Shown here piece after piece: positions 1 to 5,568 of a stretch of 5,568 nt of DNA. Both the position numbers and the translations under genes were made by a program. The stretch is from contig CAMPIO010000149.1 in assembly GCA_946886405.1 (NCBI GenBank), forward strand, positions 1-5,568, read 5' to 3'. Position 1 is the stretch's first letter, and every line of letters starts with the position of its first letter. The stretch is from an uncultured Pseudoxanthomonas sp. (GTDB taxonomy: Bacteria; Pseudomonadota; Gammaproteobacteria; Xanthomonadales; Xanthomonadaceae). Under the pieces are notes generated by a model. That model was given only the letters and a program-made list of their open reading frames with translations. It did no database searches and was not told the origin of the DNA.

Positions 1-17
1 GGACGCAAGCCCCCGAA

Positions 18-1430
18 TTGCCGACCACGGCCGATTCCTCCGTGACCGACCCTGCTCTCGTTCCCCTGCCCGTCGGTCGTCCCCGCACGCCCGATCAGAT
101 CCGAGGGAAGCTGTACATCAAGACCCACGGGTGCCAGATGAACGAGTACGACTCGGCCAAGATGGCCGACGTGCTCGCGGCTTCCGACGGGCTGGAACTG
201 ACCGATAACCCCGAAGAAGCCGATGTGGTGCTGGTCAACACCTGCTCCATCCGCGAGAAGGCGCAGGAGAAGGTCTTCAGCCAGCTCGGCCGGTGGAAGG
301 CACTGAAGGCCGGTGGCCGCGACGTCATCATCGGCGTCGGCGGCTGCGTGGCATCGCAGGAAGGCGAAGCCATCGTCAAGCGCGCGCCCTACGTGGACCT
401 GGTGTTCGGCCCGCAGACCCTGCACCGCCTGCCGGAACTGATCCGCGCCCGCCGCGAGCAGAACAGGCCGCAGGTCGACATCAGCTTCCCCGAGATCGAG
501 AAGTTCGACCGCATGCCCGAGCCACGCGCCGAAGGGCCCTCGGCGTTCGTGTCGATCATGGAAGGCTGCTCGAAATACTGCTCGTTCTGCGTGGTGCCCT
601 ACACCCGCGGCACTGAAGTCAGCCGCCCGTTCGAAGACGTGCTGGTGGAAGTGGCGCAGCTCGCCGCGCAGGGCGTACGCGAGATCAACCTGCTCGGCCA
701 GAACGTCAATGCCTATCGCGGCCCTTATGGCGACGGCGACGTGGCGGACCTGGGCCTGCTGATCCGCACCATCGCCGAGATCGACGGCATCGGCCGCATC
801 CGCTTCACCACCTCGCATCCGCTGGAGTTCAGCGACTCGCTGGTGGATGCCTACCGCGACGTGCCGCAACTGGCCAACTTCCTCCACCTGCCGGTGCAGG
901 CGGGCAGCGACCGCGTGCTGTCGGCGATGAAGCGCGGCTACACGGCGCTGGAATTCAAGCAGAAGATCCGCAAGCTGCGCGCCGTGCGGCCGGACATCTC
1001 GATCAGCTCGGACTTCATCGTCGGCTTCCCCGGCGAGACCGATGCCGACTTCGAGAAGACGATGAAGCTGATCGAAGACGTGGGCTTCGACCAGAGTTTT
1101 TCCTTCATCTACTCACGCCGCCCCGGCACGCCGGCCGCGGACCTGGAAGACGACACGTCGGACGCCGTGAAGCACGCGCGCCTGGACCGCCTGCAGCAGC
1201 ACATCAACGCCTACGCCGCAGGGATCTCACAGCGCATGGTGGGCACGGTGCAGTCGGTGCTGGTTGAAGGCCCGTCGAAGAAGAACCCGAACGAATTGAC
1301 CGGCAAGACCGAGAACATGCGCTCGGTGAACTTCCCCGCGCATCCGCGCCTGGTCGGACAGTTCGTCGACGTGATGATCACCGAAGCCCTGTCCAACTCG
1401 CTGCGCGGCAGGATCGTCGGCGCCGACTGA
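18..1430 (+). CDS. miaB: tRNA-2-methylthio-N6-dimethylallyladenosine synthase MiaB (start uncertain)
   Basis: MiaB is a cytoplasmic radical-SAM enzyme that adds a methylthio group to C2 of N6-isopentenyl-adenosine at position 37 of tRNAs reading UNN codons, following MiaA. Numbered from the TTG at 18, all three regions of the family are present. The N-terminal UPF0004 domain has its three cluster cysteines at C39 ([12 protein letters not shown]), C76 (VNTCSIRE) and C110 (VGGCVASQ). The radical-SAM core has CxxxCxxC at C184, C188 and C191 ([16 protein letters not shown]). A C-terminal TRAM domain covers roughly residues 400-468. Full length (470 aa) is close to the usual 440-480 aa. The start is uncertain: 18 is a TTG, an in-frame GTG lies at 42, neither has a clear Shine-Dalgarno, and the frame is open to the left edge, so the true start may lie outside the window. 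The identification is very secure. Confidence 0.97.
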   Translation: MPTTADSSVTDPALVPLPVGRPRTPDQIRGKLYIKTHGCQMNEYDSAKMADVLAASDGLELTDNPEEADVVLVNTCSIREKAQEKVFSQLGRWKALKAGGRDVIIGVGGCVASQEGEAIVKRAPYVDLVFGPQTLHRLPELIRARREQNRPQVDISFPEIEKFDRMPEPRAEGPSAFVSIMEGCSKYCSFCVVPYTRGTEVSRPFEDVLVEVAQLAAQGVREINLLGQNVNAYRGPYGDGDVADLGLLIRTIAEIDGIGRIRFTTSHPLEFSDSLVDAYRDVPQLANFLHLPVQAGSDRVLSAMKRGYTALEFKQKIRKLRAVRPDISISSDFIVGFPGETDADFEKTMKLIEDVGFDQSFSFIYSRRPGTPAADLEDDTSDAVKHARLDRLQQHINAYAAGISQRMVGTVQSVLVEGPSKKNPNELTGKTENMRSVNFPAHPRLVGQFVDVMITEALSNSLRGRIVGAD

Positions 1431-1444
1431 GTCGACGGATCAAC

Positions 1445-1470
1445 CGACGGCGGGCAGACGCCCGCCGTCG
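1445..1470 (+). terminator. GC-rich hairpin after miaB, probable terminator
   Basis: A perfect 11-bp inverted repeat (CGACGGCGGGC at 1445-1455 and GCCCGCCGTCG at 1460-1470) encloses a four-base loop, AGAC. It begins 14 bases after the miaB stop codon. The position and very stable stem suggest transcript termination or 3'-end protection. No T-tract follows on either strand, so it is not a canonical rho-independent terminator. It may act by pausing or with Rho. Confidence 0.6.
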
Positions 1471-1551
1471 CAGTGCGCATGGCTCGCTCCGTACGCAATC
1501 AACACGTGGGCGATGTCTCCACACACGTTGCTCTCAGACCGGGAAAGCTCC

Positions 1552-1642
1552 CTGTAGGAGCGCCCCATGGGCGCGATGCTTTTTCTCTTCGATGGAAGCC
1601 CGGCAAAGCCAACAGCATCGCGCCCATGGGGCGCTCCTGCAG
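1552..1642. repeat. Inverted pair of REP-like palindromes (GTAG-headed, BIME-like doublet)
   Basis: Two 29-bp arms, 1552-1580 and 1614-1642, are inverted copies of each other with a single difference: CTGTAGG on the left pairs with CTGCAGG read from the right. A 33-base spacer separates them. Each arm is itself a near-palindrome around CCATGG (GCGC-C-CCATGG-GCGC, one bulged C). The left arm carries the GTAG head (1554-1557) known from REP sequences mobilised by RAYT (REP-associated tyrosine) transposases; the right arm has GCAG. The doublet sits between the 3' ends of convergent genes, the typical REP location. As RNA it could fold into two small hairpins or one long stem. A T5 run (1580-1584) follows the left hairpin on the + strand, and the whole unit could serve as a bidirectional terminator for miaB and the exporter operon. 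No transposase is encoded nearby, so any RAYT would act in trans. Confidence 0.75.
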
Positions 1643-1659
1643 AGGCAAAGTCTCCAGGG

Positions 1660-2745
1660 TCAATCCAGCCGCTTGCGGAAGCGCAGGATCGCCGCCGTCA
1701 TCATCACCGCGGTGAAGGCCAGCAGCGCCAGCGCGTCAGCCCACAACTCCCACAGGCTGGCGCCGCGCAGCATGATGCCGCGTATCAGCCGCAGGAAATG
1801 CGTCAGCGGCAGCGCCTCGGCGATCCACTGCACGGCCTTCGGCATGCCGGCGAACGGGAACATGAAGCCCGACAGCAGGATCGACGGCAGGAAGATGAAG
1901 AACGTCATCTGCATGGCCTGGAACTGCGACTGTGCACGCGTGGAGATCAGCAGGCCCAGCGTCAGGTTGGCGACGATCAGCAGGCACGCGGCGATGTAGA
2001 CATGCAGCAGGCTGCCGCCCAGCGGCACCTGGAACAGCCACATGCCCAGCGCCAGCACCACCGTGGTCTGCACCAGCCCGATGGCCACGTACGGCAGCAC
2101 CTTGCCGATCATCAGTTCCGCACTGCTGACCGGCGTGGCGATCAGCAGTTCCATGTTGCCGCGTTCGCGCTCGCGCACGATGGCCACGCCGGTGAACAGC
2201 ACCATGGTCATGGTCAGGATCACGCCGATCAGCCCCGGCACGATGTTCACCGCAGAGCGTCGTTGCGGATTGTAGAAACCGACCACGCTGATGGTCCGTG
2301 CCACCAGCGGACTGCTGCTTCCGTCCAGCGGCATCTGCGCCAGTTGCGCGGCGGCACTCTGCACGGCGTTGTCGCTGCCGTCGACGAAGATCTGTACCGC
2401 CTCGCGGCTTTCGGCGCGGCGGCGAGCATAGTCCGGCGGGATCACGATACCGATGCTGATCTCGCCCCGCCGCATCGCTTCCACCAGTTCCTGCGGCGTG
2501 GCGGACTCCAGCACCGGCTTCACCACGCCGGTCGCGACGATGTCCATCACCAGCGCACGCGATGCCGACGTGCGCGCTTGGTCGGCGATGCCCGCCGACA
2601 GATCACGCAGGTTGGTGTTGATCGCATAGCCGAACAGCAGCAGTTGCATCACCGGGATACCGACGATCATCGCCAGGGTGATGCGGTCGCGCCGCATCTG
2701 CCGCAGCTCCTTCACCATCACGGCCATCAGCCGCCGGAGTTTCAT
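1660..2745 (-). CDS. ABC-2 type transporter permease (YbhS/YbhR-like)
   Basis: This is the 361-aa inner-membrane component of an exporter, in the YbhR/YbhS/YhhJ group of ABC-2 permeases, and is full length for that group. Residues 1-22 are a basic cytoplasmic start containing KELRQMRRDR. A first membrane helix spans about 23-43 (LAMIVGIPVMQLLLFGYAI). A large extracytoplasmic domain follows (about 44-167). Five more helices lie near 168-190, 217-240, 248-267, 280-299 and 334-353. The conserved cytoplasmic segment RERERGNMELLIATPVS (191-207) is the expected ATPase-coupling region. The protein ends in a basic tail, RFRKRLD. Its ATG overlaps the ATPase stop codon by four bases (ATGA), and a GAGGAGG-type ribosome site precedes it, so it is translationally coupled to the ATPase. 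It is the only permease in the operon, so it probably works as a homodimer. The substrate is unknown. Confidence 0.92.
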   Translation of the reverse strand: MKLRRLMAVMVKELRQMRRDRITLAMIVGIPVMQLLLFGYAINTNLRDLSAGIADQARTSASRALVMDIVATGVVKPVLESATPQELVEAMRRGEISIGIVIPPDYARRRAESREAVQIFVDGSDNAVQSAAAQLAQMPLDGSSSPLVARTISVVGFYNPQRRSAVNIVPGLIGVILTMTMVLFTGVAIVRERERGNMELLIATPVSSAELMIGKVLPYVAIGLVQTTVVLALGMWLFQVPLGGSLLHVYIAACLLIVANLTLGLLISTRAQSQFQAMQMTFFIFLPSILLSGFMFPFAGMPKAVQWIAEALPLTHFLRLIRGIMLRGASLWELWADALALLAFTAVMMTAAILRFRKRLD

Positions 2746-3695
2746 GCGGCCTCCTCGCGCGCCGGCCGGCTGCGCGTGGCGGAGACGAAGACGTCCTCGA
2801 GATTGGCCTGCGATGCCGACACACCCGCTTCGATCCCTGCGCTCCGCAGGCCCTGCGCGATGCGCGCGGCGGCATCGCCGTTCTCGGCAAGCAGCACGCG
2901 CAGCACGTTGCCGATCTGCGCGACGCTGAGCACGCCGGGCAGGTCCACCAGTACCTTCTGCGCCTGCCGCGGTTGCGCGGCCTCGACGACCAGCGTGCGC
3001 CCCGCCAGTTCGCCGGTCAGCATGTCGGGCGTACCGTCGGCTACCAGCACGCCCCGGTCGAGGATCGCAATGCGATGGCAGCGCTCGGCCTCGTCCATGT
3101 AGTGCGTGGACACCAGCAGCGTGGTGCCGGCGTCGGCGAGTTCGAAGAGTTTTTCCCAGAAATCGCGGCGCGATTCCGGGTCGACCGCGCTGGTCGGCTC
3201 ATCCAGGAACAGCAGCTCCGGCGCATGGATCACCGCGCCGGCCAGTGCGAGCCGCTGCTTCTGCCCGCCACTCATCGTGCCGGCCAGCTGCTTCTGCCGG
3301 TCCTGGAAGCGGTATTGCTCGACCAGCTCATCGATGCGACGCTTCGCCTTCGCGCGCGGAATGTCCTGCACGGCCGCGAGGAACTCCAGGTTCTCGCGCA
3401 CCGTGAGGTCCTCGAACAGCGAGAACTTCTGCGTCATGTAGCCGATGCGCGTGCGCAGTTGCTCCGCCTGTTCGGGAATGCGCAGGCCCAGCACATCGAT
3501 CTCGCCCGCAGTCGGCGTCAGCAATCCGCACAGCATGCGGATGGTGGTGGACTTGCCGGACCCGTTCGGGCCGAGGAAGCCGTACACGTTGCGCTTCGGC
3601 ACATCGAGATCGACATCGCTGACGGCGACCAGCGCGCCGAAGTGCTTGGTCAGCCCGCGCACGCGGATCGCGGGATCGCCGTCATTCGTCGCCAT
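2742..3695 (-). CDS. ABC transporter ATP-binding protein (YbhF-like, single nucleotide-binding domain)
   Basis: This cytoplasmic ATPase (317 aa) powers the adjacent permease. All nucleotide-binding motifs are intact: Walker A GPNGSGKST (42-50), Q-loop glutamine in GYMTQKFSLFEDLTV (Q89), signature MSGGQKQR (141-148, Met replacing the usual Leu), Walker B with catalytic Glu in LLFLDEP (161-167, E166), D-loop SAVD (169-172) and switch histidine in STHYMDEA (H198). The last ~100 residues form the accessory C-terminal region common in the CcmA/NodI/YbhF-type ATPases of ABC-2 exporters. E. coli YbhF is a fusion of two such domains; this gene encodes one, so two copies would pair in the complex. The start overlaps the adaptor's 3' end by 14 bases (3682-3695), with AGG nine bases upstream of the ATG. 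It overlaps the permease gene by four bases. Confidence 0.96.
   Translation of the reverse strand: MATNDGDPAIRVRGLTKHFGALVAVSDVDLDVPKRNVYGFLGPNGSGKSTTIRMLCGLLTPTAGEIDVLGLRIPEQAEQLRTRIGYMTQKFSLFEDLTVRENLEFLAAVQDIPRAKAKRRIDELVEQYRFQDRQKQLAGTMSGGQKQRLALAGAVIHAPELLFLDEPTSAVDPESRRDFWEKLFELADAGTTLLVSTHYMDEAERCHRIAILDRGVLVADGTPDMLTGELAGRTLVVEAAQPRQAQKVLVDLPGVLSVAQIGNVLRVLLAENGDAAARIAQGLRSAGIEAGVSASQANLEDVFVSATRSRPAREEAA
2750..2756 (-). promoter_or_regulatory. Strong ribosome binding site of the permease gene
   Basis: On the minus strand GAGGAGG lies four bases before the permease ATG, inside the last codons of the ATPase gene. It is the strongest Shine-Dalgarno in the operon and supports the ATG at 2745 as the start. 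Confidence 0.7.
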
Positions 3696-4641
3696 CGGAC
3701 ACCACCTGCAAGGGCGCGCCCACGGGCAGATCGGCCGCGTCCTTTCCCAGGCTGATTTCCGCGAGATAGCTGAGCCGGGCCGCGTCCTGTCCGGTCAGCG
3801 CGAAGTACGGGGTGAAGCTGGGCTCGCTGCGGATCATCCGCACCTGGCCGGCATGGGTTTTCTCCTGCCCGTCGAGGCGCACCTGCACGCGGTCGCCCAC
3901 CTTCATCCGGTTGCGCAATGCCTGTGGCAGGTAGACACGGGCGTACGGCGCCTCGCCCACCAGCATGACCGCCAACGGTGCACCAGCAGCGGGTTGGTCG
4001 CCCAGCTTGTACGGCAGGCTGTCGATGCGGCCAGCGCGCGGCGCGACCACATTGAGCTTGGCCAGCGTCACCGCCTGCACGCTTGCCTGCGCCTCGGCCG
4101 ACGCGACGGCCGCCACGCCCTGCGCCACCTGTTCGCTGCGCGTGCCGTGTTCCAGCTCGAGCAGCGCGGCCTGCGCCAGCCGCACCTGCGCCTGCGCGCC
4201 CTGCGAGGCGGCACGCGCGCGATCGAGCTCCGCCGCCGCGACCAATTGCTGCCGGCCCAGTGGCTGCAGGCGCGCGTAGTAGGCATCCGCGTCGCGCACC
4301 TGCGCCTGCGCCGCAGCGAGGCTGGCACGCGCCTGCGCGATGGCCTCGCTGCGCGGACCGGCGCGCAGTTCCGCCAGCGCTTCACGGCTTTGCGTCGCCT
4401 GCGCCTGCGCGGCAGCCAGTTGCGACTGGGTACGCGTGAGTTCCAGTTGCAGCAGCGGTGCTCCCGCTGCGACCTGCTGGCCTTCGCGCACGTCGATGCG
4501 CACGATCTTCTCCGCGACCGGCGACGGCAGCGTCACCCGGTCCCATTCCAGCGTGCCCAACGCCTGCGGTGCGGTCCCCTTGCAGCCGGCGAGCACGAGC
4601 AGCGCGGTCGCGAGCGTCGCGCGGGTCAGTTCATTTCGCAT
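3682..4641 (-). CDS. Lipoprotein membrane-fusion adaptor, HlyD/YbhG-like
   Basis: This periplasmic adaptor would link the inner-membrane ABC pair to an outer-membrane channel. From the ATG at 4641 it has 319 aa. A lipoprotein signal peptide leads (basic n-region MRNELTR, hydrophobic core ATLATALLVL, lipobox LAGC) with the lipidated cysteine at C20. The first lipoyl-like half covers about 34-67, an Ala/Gln-rich coiled-coil hairpin about 68-192, the second lipoyl-like half about 194-227 (APRAGRIDSLPYKLGD), and beta-barrel-like segments run to the end. The hairpin tip RLQPLGRQQLVAAAELD (124-140) resembles the TolC-binding tip of AcrA-type adaptors. The frame also opens at a GTG at 4659 (325 aa). 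I prefer 4641 because GGAG lies seven bases upstream and the signal peptide then starts properly. The gene overlaps the TetR stop by 11 bases and the ATPase start by 14. Lys21 after the lipidated Cys is not the Asp inner-membrane retention signal, so the lipoprotein's final membrane cannot be settled by that rule. Confidence 0.9.
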   Translation of the reverse strand: MRNELTRATLATALLVLAGCKGTAPQALGTLEWDRVTLPSPVAEKIVRIDVREGQQVAAGAPLLQLELTRTQSQLAAAQAQATQSREALAELRAGPRSEAIAQARASLAAAQAQVRDADAYYARLQPLGRQQLVAAAELDRARAASQGAQAQVRLAQAALLELEHGTRSEQVAQGVAAVASAEAQASVQAVTLAKLNVVAPRAGRIDSLPYKLGDQPAAGAPLAVMLVGEAPYARVYLPQALRNRMKVGDRVQVRLDGQEKTHAGQVRMIRSEPSFTPYFALTGQDAARLSYLAEISLGKDAADLPVGAPLQVVSDGDE

Positions 4642-5338
4642 GGTCCAGCTCCAGTCCACGGTCCAGCAGCACCAGCGTGTGCCGGCGCAGGTCGTTGAAA
4701 TCGATGTCGTCGGCGCCGAACAGCTGGCGCCAGATCGGCGCGCTCGCCATCGGGAACATGGTCAACCCGATCAGCGACACCATCAGCAGTCGCGGGTCGA
4801 GGTCCGGGTTGAGCTGACCGGCCTGCTGCGCGGCGGCGAAGCGCCCTGCCATCATCTTCGGCAGCATCGGACCGACCTGGTTGATCATCACCTCGCGCAG
4901 CGCGCCGCCCTCGCACAGGATTTCGCGCACCCACAGCGTCGGCAACCACGGGTGCCGCGCGACCACACCGCCGATGCCATGTACGAACCCGGCCACCAGC
5001 GCGGCCACATCGCCGTCACCGGCCTCCACCACCGGCGCCCGCATCTGTGCCACCACCGGCAACAACCGCTCGGCCACCACGGCCAGCTGCAACTGCGCCT
5101 TGTCGCCGAAGTAGTAGTGCACCAATGCCGGGGTCACGCGAGCCTCGCTGGCGATATCGCGCAGTGAACTGGCGGCGATTCCCTTCCTGACGAAACAGGC
5201 CAGGGCAGCATCGAGCAGCGTTACGCGAAGATCCGCGGATTCAGCGGTGGGACGACGGCCGCGAGCACGTGTGCGCGGCGGGGTGGTCGCTGTTTTGTTC
5301 GCGACCGCATCGGCCGCGGGGGGGTTGGAAGGTGCCAT
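4631..5338 (-). CDS. TetR/AcrR-family transcriptional regulator (CecR-like position)
   Basis: This 235-aa DNA-binding repressor is the first gene of the operon and the likely ligand-responsive switch for the exporter. A low-complexity, Ala/Pro/Thr-rich and then basic N-terminal tail (about 1-36, with RTRARGRRP) precedes the TetR DNA-binding domain (about 37-83). That domain has the standard pattern: LLDAALACFVRKGIAASSLRDIASEARVTPA, with the recognition helix ending in LVHYYFGDKAQL. The remaining ~150 residues are the helical ligand/dimer domain, which I cannot assign to a defined subfamily. In E. coli the TetR protein CecR (YbiH) heads the corresponding ybhGFSR operon, which supports the role given here. 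The ATG at 5338 has no Shine-Dalgarno and lies about seven bases after a plausible -10 box, so translation may be leaderless. No other good in-frame start precedes the HTH. The 3' end overlaps the adaptor gene. Confidence 0.94.
   Translation of the reverse strand: MAPSNPPAADAVANKTATTPPRTRARGRRPTAESADLRVTLLDAALACFVRKGIAASSLRDIASEARVTPALVHYYFGDKAQLQLAVVAERLLPVVAQMRAPVVEAGDGDVAALVAGFVHGIGGVVARHPWLPTLWVREILCEGGALREVMINQVGPMLPKMMAGRFAAAQQAGQLNPDLDPRLLMVSLIGLTMFPMASAPIWRQLFGADDIDFNDLRRHTLVLLDRGLELDHAK
4649..4652 (-). promoter_or_regulatory. Ribosome binding site deciding the adaptor start
   Basis: On the minus strand GGAG is followed by seven bases and the ATG at 4641. The alternative GTG at 4659 would place this site inside the coding region and add six residues (MDWSWT) ahead of a normal lipoprotein signal peptide, which is less plausible. 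Confidence 0.65.
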
Positions 5339-5377
5339 GCGCTTATTTAATTTATGATTTAATTAAATTTCAAGCGC
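5339..5377. promoter_or_regulatory. Candidate TetR operator: nested inverted repeats in an AT-rich island
   Basis: Eight-base arms ATTTAATT (5345-5352) and AATTAAAT (5361-5368) are perfect inverted copies with an eight-base spacer. The symmetry resumes outside with GCGCTT (5339-5344) and AAGCGC (5372-5377), offset by three bases (TTC). A separate perfect 12-bp palindrome, ATTTAATTAAAT, occupies 5357-5368. The repeats cover both promoter boxes, so a bound dimer would block RNA polymerase. Assignment to the adjacent TetR protein is inference from position and symmetry. Confidence 0.55.
5345..5373 (-). promoter_or_regulatory. Predicted sigma70-like promoter of the exporter operon
   Basis: Reading the minus strand, TTGAAA (5373-5368) is followed by a 17-base spacer and TTAAAT (5350-5345). 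The -35 matches TTGACA at five of six positions and the -10 matches TATAAT at four of six. Transcription would start near 5338, at or next to the TetR ATG, leaving almost no leader. It lies in the only strongly AT-rich stretch of the window. Confidence 0.6.
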
Positions 5378-5483
5378 CATCCGACCAGCGGCACGTGATG
5401 GCTCGCGTCATGGGCCCCGGGTTACGCTGCGCTCCTGTCTTGCATCCGCAGGAATCGCCGCCATTTCCCTTGATAGCCCGCGC

Positions 5484-5568
5484 TTGTGGGTGTTCACCCT
5501 TGAAGCCCGTCCCCTGCCCGACAGCCCCGACTTCGTGGAGGCCGGCGGGGCGTTCGTGACCTGCTACC
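5484..5568 (+). CDS. Hypothetical protein, 5' part only (runs off the window)
   Basis: I do not recognise this protein. From a TTG at 5484 the frame reads (M)WVFTLEARPLPDSPDFVEAGG and continues to the edge. Third positions are mostly G or C and the amino-acid mix is normal, unlike the Arg/Pro-rich overlapping frame that stops at 5559. The frame is open back to a TAA at 5364-5366 but contains no ATG in the window. Candidate starts are the TTG at 5484 and GTG at 5490; neither has a good Shine-Dalgarno (AGGA at 5450-5453 is about 30 bases away). It is divergent from the TetR operon. The start codon is a guess, and the coding call rests on about 30 codons. Confidence 0.4.
   Translation, partial: MWVFTLEARPLPDSPDFVEAGGAFVTCY

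Larger units (their letters stand above)
1431..1659. other. Convergent intergenic region between miaB and the exporter operon
   Basis: These 229 bases separate the stop codons of miaB (+) and the permease gene (-). They contain the miaB hairpin, the REP doublet and about 80 bases between them (1471-1551) in which I see no promoter, RNA gene or credible small ORF. Short open frames crossing it start inside the REP and have no ribosome binding site. Confidence 0.7.

Noticed and set aside
1552..1642. Possible insertion-sequence remnant or CRISPR-like repeat pair
   Set aside because: There are only two copies, inverted rather than direct, with internal palindromes, no transposase fragment and no target duplication visible. 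The REP doublet explanation fits better.
1567..3102. Long + strand open frame (511 codons) antisense to the permease and ATPase genes
   Set aside because: It encodes a His/Gln/Arg-rich low-complexity product, begins inside the REP, and lies opposite genes with intact family motifs. It is a by-product of high-GC codon use on the other strand.
2973..3755. + strand open frame of 260 codons opposite the ATPase gene
   Set aside because: It is a mirror of the ATPase coding sequence with skewed composition and no ribosome site.
4068..4450. Repetitive GCGCCTGCGC-type runs within the adaptor gene
   Set aside because: These encode the Ala/Gln/Arg-rich coiled coil. The repetition is explained by the protein sequence, not by a DNA repeat element.
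3445..4698. Long + strand open frame (417 codons) antisense to the ATPase, adaptor and regulator 3' end
   Set aside because: The translation is Arg/His/Leu/Gln-rich with no recognisable domain, and the opposite strand is convincingly coding throughout.
5269..5559. + strand open frame of 96 codons spanning the regulator's start and the promoter region
   Set aside because: It overlaps the TetR N-terminus and the AT-rich promoter, has a Pro/Arg/Cys-rich end, and competes with a better coding frame at the right edge.

Overview
The window is high-GC chromosomal DNA. Its codon use, the MiaB sequence style and the GTAG-headed palindromic repeat fit a gammaproteobacterium of the Xanthomonadaceae/Lysobacteraceae (Lysobacter, Pseudoxanthomonas or Stenotrophomonas type). 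The family assignment is inference from sequence style, not from a database search.

Layout: the left quarter (from the window edge to 1430, + strand) is miaB, encoding the radical-SAM methylthiotransferase that modifies A37 of tRNAs. Its start may lie upstream of the window. A 229-bp convergent intergenic region (1431-1659) follows. It holds a GC-rich hairpin just after miaB and a pair of inverted REP-like palindromes. From 5338 down to 1660, all on the minus strand, lies a tightly overlapping four-gene operon: a TetR-family regulator, a lipoprotein membrane-fusion (HlyD-like) adaptor, an ABC ATPase and an ABC-2 type permease. An AT-rich island at 5339-5377 upstream of the regulator carries a sigma70-like promoter and inverted repeats suitable as the regulator's operator. 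The right edge (about 5484-5568, + strand) holds the start of an unidentified, divergently transcribed coding frame.

How the genes work together: the operon has the order and content of the Escherichia coli cecR(ybiH)-ybhG-ybhF-ybhS-ybhR export locus, in reduced form. It has one permease instead of two, one nucleotide-binding domain in the ATPase gene, and an adaptor anchored by a lipid rather than a transmembrane helix. The likely product is a tripartite exporter: ATPase and permease in the inner membrane, the adaptor bridging the periplasm to a TolC-like outer-membrane channel encoded elsewhere. The TetR protein would repress its own operon until a ligand is bound. The substrate cannot be read from the sequence; small toxic compounds or drugs are the family expectation.

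Nothing here looks like a wholly new system. The items most worth a second look are the REP doublet, the probably leaderless autoregulated TetR promoter, the reduced exporter architecture and the ATG-less frame at the right edge.
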